A DNA stretch of 61,389 nt from an uncultured Robinsoniella sp. (GTDB lineage: Bacteria; Bacillota; Clostridia; Lachnospirales; Lachnospiraceae): NCBI GenBank assembly GCA_900539655.1, contig UQCR01000026.1, forward strand, positions 1 to 61,389, read 5' to 3'. The position numbers were made by a program, and so were the translations under genes. How positions within the stretch are numbered: the first letter of the stretch is position 1; each line of letters begins with the position of its first letter. The notes beneath the pieces are model-generated. The model saw only the letters and a list, made by a program, of their open reading frames with translations. It made no database searches and had not been told where the DNA came from. Of the stretch, positions 1 to 11,700 are shown piece after piece.

Positions 1-238
1 TCTCTAACGACTTCAGCGATTTTCCTGTGTGTGGAGTTTTTTTACAGCCCCTTTTTGTCAAATATCCTCTGACTGGAAGGAAGTTTTTTTGCACTGAAAT
101 CAAGTTTTTATTTAATAAAAGAATTAGAATACATTGAAAAAAACAATTCATGCAGGTAAATAGGCATTTCAGGACAAGTCTGGGATTTCAGAAATGAATT
201 TATGATAAACTACCCTCAGAACAGGTTTAAGGAGGATA

Positions 239-1477
239 ATGAAAATGTATGATTACGATAAAATGAATCTTCACACAAAACGATATAAAAGGGCTGGAAC
301 CATAATGGTGTTGGGATTTCTGCTTGCTTTGTTTTTTAGCATGTCAGCATTGGCTGCGCCGGGCGCTCCCTCAGGATTGAGACAGACATCAGCATCAGAA
401 GGATCTGTTAAGGTCGTTTGGAATCAGGTTATGGGAAGCAGCATCCGATATGAGGTAGAGTATTCACAAGACAACCGGAACTGGTATTCTATTGGCTATA
501 CAATGACCAGTCTGGATTGCAGTAAGAGCGGACTTACTGCTGGAATGACATATTACTTTAGAGTCCGGGCTTATGAAAATCAATACCCCAATAAGATATA
601 TGGACCATGGTCAGCTGGAATAGCAGTTGCTACTACACCGGTTCAGATTCCATATCAGAAGGTAATACAGACAAATGCCGGTACATCAAGTGTAACACTG
701 CAATGGGATAAGTCAGCCGGAGCAACCGGATATAATGTATATCAGATTGAAAGCAATCAGGAGATCTATATAGGAAAGACGGCAGCCAATACTTATACCA
801 TTAATAATCTAAAGGCGGGCGGAACATATAAGTATAAAGTATATCCGGAACGGAGCGCAGGCGGTTATACAGCGGTGACCAGCTATGGTACAACAGTTTA
901 TGATGTAAAAACAGTACCGTCAAGTGTAAAAAATATTTTTACCGATTATGGATACACAAATATCAAAAAAGCAAGTATTCAATGGGAAAGGGCAGAAAAC
1001 GCAAATGGTTACGAAATTGCTTTATACTCTGCTAAGAATAAAAAAATAGGCTCCACGAAAGTTATAAACTATAACACTAACAGCTATACATTTTCAAACA
1101 TAAAAAAAGACTTTTATAAAGTAAAAGTTCGCGCCTATATTCAGTTAAAAACAGGTAAGAAGTATAGTTCCTGGTCAACCTCCTACATTGCAATTCAACC
1201 AAAGGTGGAAGGTAAAAAATCCGGAACGGGAATTAAGGCTTCCTGGGACAAGATAAATGGAGCAACAAACTATACTGTATACATTTCAAGCAAACGTAAT
1301 TCCGGTTATAGAAAAGCCACTACAACAAAATCAACAAAAACTATAATTAAAAAATATGGTAGCAGCAGGCTGAAAAAAGGCAGAACATATTATATCTACG
1401 TAATAGCAAATAAGAAAGTCGGAAGTAAGACTTACAGAAGCAGTGATAATTACACTTATCAGGTTCGATACAGATAA
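239..1477 (+). CDS. Secreted fibronectin type III repeat protein
   Basis: A 412-aa protein with an N-terminal signal peptide (hydrophobic stretch about residues 21-38, likely cleavage after ALA near 39), followed by three to four Fn3-like beta-sandwich modules (about 42-130, 135-225, 228-320, 325-412). Each module shows the pattern of a core Trp, then GxxYxVY, then GxxYxxxVxA. The last module is rich in Lys, Ser and Tyr, like the C-terminal modules of the glycosidases at 42385 and 54934. There is no catalytic domain, LPXTG or membrane anchor, so it is probably a cell-wall-associated or secreted binding protein. GGAGG at 231-235 lies too close to ATG 239, and in-frame ATG 245 is better spaced and may be the true start. 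Function is inferred from architecture only. Confidence 0.85.
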   Translation: MKMYDYDKMNLHTKRYKRAGTIMVLGFLLALFFSMSALAAPGAPSGLRQTSASEGSVKVVWNQVMGSSIRYEVEYSQDNRNWYSIGYTMTSLDCSKSGLTAGMTYYFRVRAYENQYPNKIYGPWSAGIAVATTPVQIPYQKVIQTNAGTSSVTLQWDKSAGATGYNVYQIESNQEIYIGKTAANTYTINNLKAGGTYKYKVYPERSAGGYTAVTSYGTTVYDVKTVPSSVKNIFTDYGYTNIKKASIQWERAENANGYEIALYSAKNKKIGSTKVINYNTNSYTFSNIKKDFYKVKVRAYIQLKTGKKYSSWSTSYIAIQPKVEGKKSGTGIKASWDKINGATNYTVYISSKRNSGYRKATTTKSTKTIIKKYGSSRLKKGRTYYIYVIANKKVGSKTYRSSDNYTYQVRYR

Positions 1478-1511
1478 ACCTGTTACGGAGTCTGATTGAC
1501 AGGAGGAGAAA

Positions 1512-1661
1512 ATGGCGGCAACATTTGGGGTCATGATATTAATAGGATTTATAATTATGCTTTATGGATGTATTAAAATTAATACCCATTATGATATCAT
1601 CATTGATGACTGGGAACAGGAAGCGTACTTAAAAATGATTAATATAAAAAGTATTAGTTGA
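1512..1661 (+). CDS. Small single-pass membrane protein (49 aa)
   Basis: A short reading frame starting ATG at 1512, six bases after a strong AGGAGG (1501-1506), and ending TGA at 1659-1661. Residues 4-20 are hydrophobic (VMILIGFIIMLYG), followed by an acidic, aromatic tail (DDWEQEAYLKM). A rho-independent terminator follows within 20 bases. The ribosome site, membrane segment and terminator support a real gene, probably co-transcribed with the Fn3 protein 34 bases upstream. I do not recognise the family. Confidence 0.6.
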   Translation: MAATFGVMILIGFIIMLYGCIKINTHYDIIIDDWEQEAYLKMINIKSIS

Positions 1662-1678
1662 TTTTATACTTTAAATAA

Positions 1679-1721
1679 GGTGGAAAGAATTGTAAAAATG
1701 CACAATTCTTTCCGCTTTTTT
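1679..1721 (+). terminator. Rho-independent terminator
   Basis: The stem GGTGGAAAGAATTGT pairs with ACAATTCTTTCCGC and is followed directly by a run of T. It ends the Fn3/small membrane protein transcript. Confidence 0.85.
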
Positions 1722-1741
1722 AATTTTAAAAAATATTCCAG

Positions 1742-1785
1742 TTCAAAAATATGAAAGTTGTGGCATAATAATTCATGAATATTCA
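1742..1785 (+). promoter_or_regulatory. Recombinase promoter with overlapping palindromes
   Basis: A candidate promoter has TTCAAA (1742-1747) and CATAAT (1764-1769) with a 16-bp spacer and an extended TGG. Two interlocking palindromes follow, ATTCATGAAT (1771-1780) and TGAATATTCA (1776-1785), between the promoter and the recombinase start. They could be an autoregulatory or recombination site. This is seen by eye only. Confidence 0.4.
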
Positions 1786-1802
1786 CAAATGGAGGGAATG
1801 TA

Positions 1803-2411
1803 ATGAAAAGCCAGAAATATGGATACGTACGCGTATCAACAAAAAATCAACACACAGACCGTCAACTGGCAGCTATGGAAAAAGCTGGTATTTTATCAAG
1901 TCATATATACGAAGATAAACAATCGGGTAAAGACTTTGATCGTCCGCAGTATAAAAAGCTAATAAAGAAATTAAAGGCTGGAGATGTATTATATGTAAAA
2001 TCGATAGATCGCCTGGGAAGAGATTATGATGAAATAATATGCCAATGGCGCAGATTGACGAAAGAAATAAAAGCCGATATTGTCGTCATTGATTTTCCTC
2101 TGTTAGATACAAGAGTTAAAGAAAATGATATAACAGGTATTTTTATAGCAGACCTTGTCTTACAGATTTTGTCTTATGTTGCGCAGATAGAAAGAGAAAA
2201 TATCCGGCAAAGGCAAAAGGAAGGAATTGAAGTGGCCAAGGTAAAAGGAGTACAATTTGGTCGTCCCAGTAAAGAGCTACCTGCTAATTTTACAAACGTA
2301 TATAAACAATGGTCTGAAAATAGTATCAGTGGCAGGGAAGCTGCCAGAAGATTAAAAGTAGATCATAAAACTTTTTTTAAATGGGCGTTACAAAGCAATC
2401 ATTTGAATTAA
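1803..2411 (+). CDS. Serine recombinase (resolvase/invertase family)
   Basis: A 202-aa protein with an N-terminal resolvase domain: YGYVRVST with catalytic Ser12, the DFDRPQY segment, and VKSIDRLGRDYDEI. A long helix follows (IERENIRQRQKEGI), then GVQFGRP and a C-terminal helix-turn-helix (ISGREAARRLKVDHKTF). The length matches small resolvases and Hin-type invertases, not large serine integrases. It catalyses site-specific strand exchange through a phosphoserine intermediate. GGAGG sits 8 bases before the ATG. No transposase or transposon end is visible nearby. Its neighbour is a riboswitch segment bracketed by an inverted repeat, which raises the possibility of a DNA-inversion role. That role is inference. 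Confidence 0.92.
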   Translation: MKSQKYGYVRVSTKNQHTDRQLAAMEKAGILSSHIYEDKQSGKDFDRPQYKKLIKKLKAGDVLYVKSIDRLGRDYDEIICQWRRLTKEIKADIVVIDFPLLDTRVKENDITGIFIADLVLQILSYVAQIERENIRQRQKEGIEVAKVKGVQFGRPSKELPANFTNVYKQWSENSISGREAARRLKVDHKTFFKWALQSNHLN

Positions 2412-2472
2412 TCTCCATGATAAATTAATTGTAATATATTGTCGAAAATATATTGTTTTTGGAGAAAAAGGT

Positions 2473-2483
2473 AGACTTTTTTC
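2473..2483 (+). repeat. Left copy of inverted repeat around riboswitch
   Basis: AGACTTTTTTC here is the exact reverse complement of GAAAAAAGTCT at 2673-2683. A further CAG matches two bases inside each copy. Together they enclose the riboswitch, its terminator and its -10 box. T-richness lowers the significance. Confidence 0.5.
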
Positions 2484-2494
2484 CCCAGCTAAAA

Positions 2495-2562
2495 ATACAT
2501 AAAAATGACAGCCAGCATGCAGGCATAATCCAAGAAGGAAGTCGGCAGCTGGCTGTCATTTT
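2495..2562 (-). terminator. Riboswitch expression-platform terminator
   Basis: A perfect 15-bp inverted repeat (2502-2516 with 2548-2562) reads on the minus strand as AAAATGACAGCCAGC, a 31-nt loop, then GCTGGCTGTCATTTTTA. The 5' arm uses bases of the aptamer's 3' strand, so ligand binding should oppose termination (an ON-type switch). This is inferred from the overlap. Confidence 0.7.
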
Positions 2563-2623
2563 ACAGACCCTGATAGCTTTGCGTCACAGGCTTTCGCCGG
2601 TTTTGCTATTGTCATATATCACG
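2542..2623 (-). ncRNA. Cyclic-di-GMP-I (GEMM) riboswitch aptamer
   Basis: Read on the minus strand, the segment carries the class I hallmarks in order: AGCAAAACC, a GGC-GAAA-GCC tetraloop stem, GUGACGCAAAGC (plus-strand 2576-2587), CAGGGUCU, and the tetraloop-receptor side ending AGCUGCCGA. The stem around the tetraloop has one mismatch. The family binds c-di-GMP and couples it to transcription or translation. The aptamer is followed by a terminator whose 5' arm overlaps its 3' end, so folding of the two is mutually exclusive. The next minus-strand territory is antisense to the recombinase, with no gene to control. Identification is from remembered consensus, not a covariance search. Confidence 0.85.
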
Positions 2624-2655
2624 TATTCTTTTGTTACAGTTTTCTTACTTGCCTT

Positions 2656-2664
2656 ATTCTATCA
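2656..2664 (-). promoter_or_regulatory. Extended -10 promoter of the riboswitch transcript
   Basis: The minus strand reads TGATAGAAT, an extended -10 box, about 35 bases upstream of the aptamer. The -35 region is weak and overlaps the right inverted-repeat copy (2673-2683). Confidence 0.4.
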
Positions 2665-2672
2665 CATCTGAA

Positions 2673-2683
2673 GAAAAAAGTCT
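2673..2683 (-). repeat. Right copy of inverted repeat around riboswitch
   Basis: GAAAAAAGTCT is the mate of 2473-2483, 189 bases away. It is a candidate recombination half-site for the adjacent serine recombinase, by inference only. Confidence 0.5.
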
Positions 2684-2777
2684 GATTTAATCACCAGTAA
2701 TTTCCAGGAACCTATTAGAATGAATAAAAGAAAAGACTTTGTTATAGACAATATTTATAAAATCGGAGGGAGCACAA

Positions 2778-5700
2778 ATGAATAAAAAAGTAAAAAAAAT
2801 AGTGGCTGTTATGCTTTGCATCGGTATTATCATATGCAGTCCGGGAATAACAGAGGCTGCTGGAACAGCAACAGAAAAATACAATTTCGGAAAAGTAAAT
2901 ACGATAGGCGAGTATTCAGGTGAAGCGAAATCAGTCTCGGAAAATGAAACAAAACTGGAAAAGGCAACAGATTCAGAAAAGGGGACTGAAATACAGAGGA
3001 AGCCGGATACAGAAAAATCCACCACAGAAATAAATAAGACCCCTTTGACAGAAAAAAACATATCGAATACAGAGAAAACAACTGCCACGGATAAAAAGAC
3101 GGATACAGAAAAAAAGAACGAAGTATCAGGAGCAGCCGGGACGGATAAAAGAACTCAGGAATCAAAAGACAGTATAAAGGAAACTGTAAAAGAAAGTTCA
3201 AAAGACAGCACAAAAGATAGTACAAAGGAAACTCAGGCGGAATCCAAAGAAAACCAAAGCCAGGAGTCACCGGTGCTCTATTGGGATCCATCCGCTGATG
3301 CAGAGAAAAATACGGATGATAATAGTCGGGATGGTAAAAGTTCTCAGACTCCTTTGACAAATATAGAGGATATATTCAGTAAGGCAGCGGATTTGAAAAA
3401 GTTACCCGGAGATGAGGTTACAGTTTATGTTATGTCCTCAATGAAAATCAATTCTTCTGAAAAAGCAGAATTAGATGGAAGAGGCATACGGTTTGTTAAT
3501 TGGGCAGAAAGAAAAGGGGAAGACCAGTCAATATTTCTTATCGAAGAAGGAGGGGCTGTACTTTCTAATATGACATTAGCCTCAGCTGCCGGCAGAGAAA
3601 ACCAGACACTTATCAGGGTTACGGGCGGAAGCCTTGTGATTGGAGATGGGCTCAACGTTCAGGGGAATCTGGAATTGGACTACAGAAACAGCCAGGTGAA
3701 GAAGCCTTCCATTCAGGTTCTGAAAGAATTAGAAAAAGGTAGAACTTTCACTATATCTGTACAGGCGGATGCAAATGTAAACGAGGAAATGGCGTTATCA
3801 GCACTCTATGAAAATGGGGAAAGCGGAGATAGCTTATTAAGTCATTTTACGTTGGAACAGAGCGCAAAAAATAATTGGAAACTTTGGGTTAAGGAGGACA
3901 CAGCAAAAGAAATTTATTTAACACTGCTGTCTAAAACAGATGATAAAGATACAACAATAGATACAACAATAGATATAACAAAAGATGCAACAAAAGATGA
4001 AACCAGAGATGAAACGAAAGATGAAACCAAAGATGCAGAAAAAGATGTTTCGAAAGTTTCTCCAAAAGATGAAGATAAGACGGACATGGAAGAGCCTGAA
4101 AACAATACGGAAAATAAAGTCCGTTCATCGGCTCGCGCAGTGGGCAGCCAGATCGTCTATTGGAATGTAAATAAGGATGCATCAAGTCCCGAAGGTGACA
4201 GACCTGCGATTCCGGGAGGCAATGATGGGAATTCGGGTATTGATGACCAGCATCCGGTCCAGAGCTGGGAAAAAGCGAAAGAATTGCTTGGCGGAGAAGG
4301 CGGAACTGTTATTGTAATGAGTCCGGTAGTCGTAGGTGATCCGGAGTTTACTCAGAATGGTGTGCCAATAACGGAGCTGGATGGTGAAAATAAGATTGCG
4401 TTGTCTCAATGGGAGAAATATCCTACGGAAGTTTTGATCATTCCTCCGGGTGAAACATTTAAAATGTCTAATATTGACGTAGCCTGTAAACAGGGTATCG
4501 GTATAAGGATTGCAGGAAGTTATGACGGCTCATCAGGTGATGTTCTTGGAAAGCTGGTGATCGGAGAAGGAATGACCATAACAGGAGGAAGCATCCAGAC
4601 AGAATTGGATCCGGAATACAGGGACCGTCTGGCAGATTGTACGATAGAACTGGCCGCTGATCCGGGTAACCGTAAATTTAATGTTTATTTTTCGGGGTTA
4701 GACGACAATCAGGTATATCAGTATGCAGATGTAATTATGGGACCCGCCGGAAGCGACGCGTCAGATTACCTGGATGCATTTGTTCTCCACAGCCGTAATC
4801 AAAATGCCGGGTGGGGACTTCGTAAGGATACGTATGAGGATAGTGACGGTGTATTTGAAAATCATATTGAACTTTATCGTAAGTTTGTCTTTACCGGAGT
4901 CTATCTCAATGGCCAGAAAGGAAACGATGCGTGGTTTGGAGGAAACTGTAACTGGCCGGTGAAAACCTTCGCCCAGGCAAAAAAGATATTATTAGAAAAC
5001 TGGGATGAGATTGCTCCTGAAAACAGAGTGATCTATATCTGTGATACCGTTGACATTACCGGAACAGAGGTATGGAATTTCATCGATGATGCAGGGAAAG
5101 ACAGAAGCAGTGAAGCGAAAATTACCTGCTGTAAGACAAATACGGATTACACGATACACCATAAAACGGTGCCAGGTACGCTGGTGTCGGTAAAGGACGG
5201 AGGAAACCTTACTACCGCCTCTCTCCAGATGGAATATGATTATAACTTTAACAGTAATATCATGATAAATGTACTTCCCGGAGGAACCTATACCTCTGAG
5301 GATGGTACTATTTTAAGAGGCTTTAACAGCTCTTATCTGGGAATTGGGGTTCAGGTTCAGGGAGCATCCGGCAAGGAAACGAGATTTACGATGAACGGGG
5401 GGACGATAACCCGTAAATCACTGGGTGTATATGTAACAGGTGTAAATAAAAATGATACCATTTTTACTTTAAATGGAGGCAGCATTACCGATAACGGCAG
5501 CTCTGATATAAGCAGATATGGTGCTGGAGTATATGTAAGCAATGCTCAGATAGAAATGACAGGGGGAACAATTAATTCTAACCGTTCCATATATGATTAT
5601 TATAAAGGCTATGGAGGAGGTATTTATTCTGTCGGTTCAAACAGTATCCTCAACATCAGTGGAGGAAGCATCACCAATAATGAGGCCAGAGGAACAGGTG

Positions 5701-8700
5701 CCACGGCTGGAAGCAGTTCTTCTTACAATAGTTATGGGGCCGGAATCTATATAACTGGCGGAGAACTAAATTTAAGTGGAAACGCAGTAATATCAGATAA
5801 TACTGGTACAGGCTATTACGTTTACGGAGGCGGTGTGTATCTGGGTTCCGGTGTGAAGATGGTAATGGATGGTGGAAAGATTTCCGGAAATAAAGCGATT
5901 GGAACAAACGGCAGCAGTCGTTATGGCGGAGGAATCTACAGTACCGGAGGTAATTTAACCATCAAAGGGGGTATTATTGAAAATAATACAAATACTTATT
6001 ATGGCGGAGGGGTCTATTCTACCGCTGGCAGTTTTACGATGTCAGGAGGAACAATCCAGGGAAATGAAAGTTATTATGGAGGTGGATTGTATCTCAACGG
6101 CGGATACTCAAGCAGTCGTTATTCCATTACCGGCAGCATCATACAAAAAAACTCCAGCCAGTATGGAGGCGGCATTTATACTTCCAACAGTTATTTAGAT
6201 ATTCTGCAGGGGGTGGAGATAAAAGAAAATAATGCAGTATCCAGTGGCGGAGGATTATATATCAGTGGAAATACGATAAAAGTAACAGAGTCGTATTTAA
6301 AAGATAATACAGCTCAGTATGGCGGAGGTGTTAATACAGTTGGCGGAGTGATATATTTGGAAGATACGGAAGTTTCCGGCAATCAAGCGACTGAAAACGG
6401 TGGTGGTTTTTTCAACAATGGAGGAACTTCTTATATTGGAACCGGCTCTTCACTTACAAATAACACCGCGGTGAATCAGGGTAGCAGCTGCTATATATCC
6501 AGTACTATGTGGTTTTTAGGCGGAACCTATGATTCGAAAAATACAGAGGCTGGAAAGTTCGGGATATATCTGGATATAAGTACTACTTCATCCAATAAGA
6601 TTTACATTGATCCTGAAGCGCTGGATATGAAAGATAAGATCTTTTTAAATACGGCAACAAGTAAATTATATTTGCTTGAAAAAGTGCCGGTAACCGGTTC
6701 AGAAGGAAAAATGCCTTTATACTTAAATAAAGATGCTTTTGAGGTGGGCAGTGTAGTCGTTACGCCGGCAAAATATGGCGCAGTTAATGTAATTGATAAA
6801 ACATATTATTATTCAGGTATTCAGGATGCAGAGCCTTATGTTTCCTATTTTACAGGAGGTGAGATACCGCCAAAGACCCAATTGGGAGGATTTAATAAAA
6901 ATATTATTCTGGTTGGAGAAGGGGTTTATCTGGATGGGACCAATGGAAGTGATTCAAACGCAGGGACCTCTCCGTCTAATGCAGTGCTTACATTTGAGAA
7001 GGCAAAAGATATTTTAAAAGACAGGATTGCAGAGGCAAAAATAAATGCCCAAAAGGCTGCGGGAGATCCGGGCTATGATCCGGATGGATTTGAGCCTTAT
7101 ATTTACATATGCGGGGAAGTAAGGATACCTGCAGACGCCGGAGATCAGAAATGGGAGCTGGATTATGAAGCAGAAGAGTTTGTTCAGTCTGACACGACTA
7201 ATTCCCAGGGCGATGTCATTAATACAAATCTGGCACAGGTAAAACGGTTTGCCAGTTACTATGGCGTTATGGCCAGATTGTTAAACAATGGTTCCGGTAA
7301 ATTTACCGTGGGCAAGCTTCTGATGGACGGAAATGCAGGCGCTGTAGACGGGGCTAATAATACGATCCAGGCTATGATTTATCTAACCTCCAATACATCG
7401 CTTATATTGGAAAACACAATTTTGCAAAATAACTACAGTTATGGAGTTGAGAGCGTAGGAGGCAGCATTTTGATGAAAGGGCTTAATCCGGATCAATCGG
7501 ATGGAGCTGTAATCCGTGGGCATGGGAACTGGGCAGTCAGGTTGAACAGCGGCGGAACTCTAACGATGCAGGATCATTCAGGTATAGAAAATTACAGGTA
7601 CCTGAATAATGACAGCAGTCAGGGGAACATGCCAGGACTTAATAGCAGTACAGGCGGCATTGGCATACAAGGAGATAATTCCAAAGCTATTATGAATGAT
7701 TCTTCCTATATTCTGGCTCCGGGCAGGTATGGGGCAGGTCTGTTAGGAAGAACGACCGTATCGGATACGCCAATGCTGGAGATGAATCAGGATTCGTCCA
7801 TTCTACAGTCTGAAACAGGTATTTCTATGAACGCTGCGAATAATGTCGCATCCTTACATGACAATGCCCGGATACTGAAAAGCAGCAAAGGTGTTTATGC
7901 GATGAATGTTTCAAAAAGCAGCCGTTTTAATATGGACGGAAACTCCGCCATTATAAATGAAAATAATTATTATGGTATTTATTTATATAATATAAATGCT
8001 ACAAATTCTGATGGTGATAATTTATCCGTTGTGCTGGATGGAAATGCAAAAATTGAAGGATCAAGCTACGGTGTATATGGAAGTTCTTCTTATGCGCTCA
8101 ATAACACCAGTATTATTATGCGGGGTAATTCCAGAATAGGTAAAAATAGCTATGGCATATACTTTGATTATTGTACCACTTCAACCAGTACCGCAGTACG
8201 TCCTAAAATTATACTGGAAGACAATGCCGTTATTGGTGGGACTTCACGTTCGGAAGCAAATTCCAATTATGGAATCTGGTCCAGAAGATCATGTGCAGTG
8301 GAAATAAAAGACAGTGCCAAAGTTTCTAATAATGGATCATATGGGATTTATCTGGAGCGATATAAGACAACAAGTTCCAGTTATTATACCGGGCCCAGCA
8401 GTATTCTGATGTCAGGAGAAGCATCGGTAAACGACAATGGTAATAACGGTATTTTTAATGATGATTATTTATATACAAGCAGTGGCATAACAACGATTTA
8501 TCCAAATGAGATCGAGATGACTCTGGAAGGTACCGCTAAGGTTATCAATAATCAGGGGAAGGGGATTAACGTCGGTTCAAAGGGGACACTCACGCTTAAA
8601 GATGGTATTGAGATAAAGGGTAATCGCAGTACAGCCATTGGAAATGCGGTGGACTGTGCCGGTAAGCTGAATCTGGGCGGTAAGGCTGAGATATCAGGAG

Positions 8701-11700
8701 AAATTTATATACAGGATGTGAATAAGCCGGTTACGCTGTTAAGTGAACCGGATAATCAGAAGTTCAATATCGGGTGCAGCGATAACTTTATCGGACAGGT
8801 CTTAGTGGAACCGGATACAGCCCTTACTGCTGGTGCAGATCCTTTTATCGACAACTTTATAAAAACTGCTAATTTTCCAAAAGATAAATCTATTAAGGCA
8901 CGGACACCGAATCTGATTGTTCAGGGCGAGAATAATGTATATCTCGCGGGACAGGGGGCGCTTACGCCCACTCTTGTACCGGGAAATGACAGTAATAACG
9001 GTGGGAGTCGGGGGGCGCCAGTGGCAACATTCGCCAAAGCAGCGGAAATATTAAAAACATTAGATGCCGGAGCCAATATTATCATCTGCAATTATCCGGT
9101 AGATTTCTACTCGTCATCTTCGGCTAAGCCCCAGGGGGACACCTGGAGCTTTGATGAGGGAGGAGCGTTTACAAACGATAAAGGGGATACCTGGAAACCA
9201 AAAGTATTAAGGGATGAGCAATTTTTTGGCCATATGATACAGCTTGGCGGAAGTGCGGTATTCACGGTAAAAAACATTACAATTGATGGAAATAAAGAAA
9301 ATATCCCGTTGAATACAGCAATTTCAGGTTCCATTATCAATGTCAATAGCAGCAGCGCCGTAGTCAATTTAGAACAGGAGGCGTATTTACAAAATAACCG
9401 TAAGACAAATTCCAATGAAGGCGGAGCAGCGATCCGAAACGCCGGTAATGTGAATATTAAGGGTGGAAGTATTGTTGGTAATGAATGCTACGGACTGTCT
9501 TCCACCACTGCATATGCCGCGGGCATCTATAATTTTGGCAAAGTAATCATGACTTCCGGTCATATAGATAATAATATAAACCGGTCTGTCACCTATAGTT
9601 ATGGAGTAGGTGTATACAACTATGGTGGCTCTTCTACTTTTGAATTTTCCGGCGGTACCATATCCGGAAACAAAGCTGAGCAAGTGTCATCATTAATAAC
9701 TGGAACGGCTTTTTATAATAACGGAATACTGGATATGTCGGGAAGCGCAGCAATTACAGGGAACATCTCCGATTCGTCAAGCTATTCGGCAAACATAATG
9801 GGAACTGTATTTAACAATGGGACCATTACAGTCAACGGAGGAATAATTTCTGATAACGAATTGATCTACAATGGTACCAATACCTCACCTACTTATGGTG
9901 CGCAGGGCGGCGGAATATTCGTTAACGGCGGCCAGGTAACGATAAATGGTGCGGAGATACAGAATAATATATGCAGGGCACTTAGAACGGAAAGCACATC
10001 AACTTCCTATAGCAAAGGTGGTGCTATCTCCGTAGTAGGAGGAACGTTAAAATTCCTCAGCGGAAACATAAGAGGAAACAAAGCTAACAGAGGTGCAGGA
10101 ATCTATTATTACGGAAGTTCCTCTAAGGTGGAAGTGGCGGGTGGAGTAATCCGCGATAACATACCACTGAGCACTGCAATACCTGCAGAAAAAATGAATG
10201 CCGGTATTTATATTGAGGGACCATCCTTCAATCTGAAGGGCGGCGGCAGTGTAATTTCTGACAGAATTTATCTTTCCGGTACATCCTATCCGTTGGTTTT
10301 GGGTGGATCCATATATCAGAGAAACAGGAAATATATGATTGACTGTTCCGGCAGTTTTCAAAAAGGCAGCGTAGTGGTTAAAGCGGATAATGATGTTATT
10401 TTAGATGCTACCGGTTACCTTGCATATTTTACAACTCAGGTAGCAGGTTATGTTCTGGAAAAGCAGGCTCCAAATCTTGTACTTAAGCAATGTGTTTATA
10501 TAGACAGTGAAAAAGGTTCAGACAGCAATAGCGGTGCAAATCCGGACAGGGCTGTTAAGACTATGGCTAGAGCAATATCTTTGGGAGGCGGAAATAATTA
10601 TGTAATATACGCCAGCGGTCCGATTGAAGTGAATAAACAAGAGACCTGGAATCTGCCTGATACAGCATGGATCAGCCGTTATACCGGATTTCCGATTTAT
10701 GGAGCAGGCAAAGAATGGGCGGCATATACAGGACCGGTTGTCCGGGCAGCTGCGGGTGCAGACCTAAGGCTTGAAAATATCCAGATATTGGGGAGAAGGG
10801 AAATAGATGACGTTATAGAAGGAGATTCCTTAATTCGGATAGAGCCGGGAGCATCTGTCAGCATGAACACAGATACTAAATTAAGGCTAAACAATCTCCC
10901 AGCGGGTAAAACAGGAGGTGCAGTAAATAATAATGGAGGTACCCTTACCGTAAATGGCGGGACCATACAGGACGTAAGCGCATCAAAAGGAAGTGCAGTC
11001 TATCAGGGCGGATCTATGAGCATTGCAGGCGCCTCAACGATTAATGGGGAAGTATATCTGACAGGCAGCGGTGCTGACGAAGCAGCCAGCAGTTACATCA
11101 GCGCAGACGAAACTTATAAACCAGTCACCGGTACGGTATTAAAACTGAACATGGACAATCCATATGGAGGACGCCGTGTAATTGAATATCCTATAGGAGC
11201 GGTGCCTGACAGCAGCACAAAGAAATATTTCAGCCTGGATTCCTCAATTTTGGCAATTTATCATTTGGAGAACAGAAGCAGCGATAAGAATATTCTGGAA
11301 CTTCAGCAAAAAGGGGTCGTTTATCTCAATGGCGAAAGTGGAGATGACAGTCAGGATGGAAAGACGCCAAAAAAGGCAGTCCGTACACTGGAAAGGGCAT
11401 ATGAGATTCTAAAGGCAGGTGCTGAAGGAGGCGTAATCACAATCGTCGGAAAAGTTACCGTAGATGTTGAAATGAAAATGAATAATATAAATGATTCAAC
11501 AGGAGCACACGGATATTATGAAAACGGCGCCAAAGTAATTGATGCAAAAGGTCCGGTCTACTTCCAGAGATACGCACAGCCGGATGCATGGGAAGAGCTG
11601 CCTGAAAAAGATCAGTATGAAATACCCACCTATACCGGCGTAATGATAGAAATAGCTGTTTCCGGAAAATTAACTGTGGATAATGTTTATTTCGACGGCC

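Larger units (their letters stand above)
2412..2777. other. Intergenic region between recombinase and giant surface gene
   Basis: These 366 bases hold a minus-strand c-di-GMP-I riboswitch with its terminator and promoter, bracketed by an 11-bp perfect inverted repeat. The rest is AT-rich. I find no strong plus-strand promoter for the giant gene here. The only candidate boxes near 2729-2760 have poor spacing. Confidence 0.7.

Noticed and set aside
2453..2671. A 72-codon plus-strand reading frame over the intergenic region
   Set aside because: It runs through the antisense of the c-di-GMP riboswitch and terminator, has no ribosome site and a composition unlike a protein.
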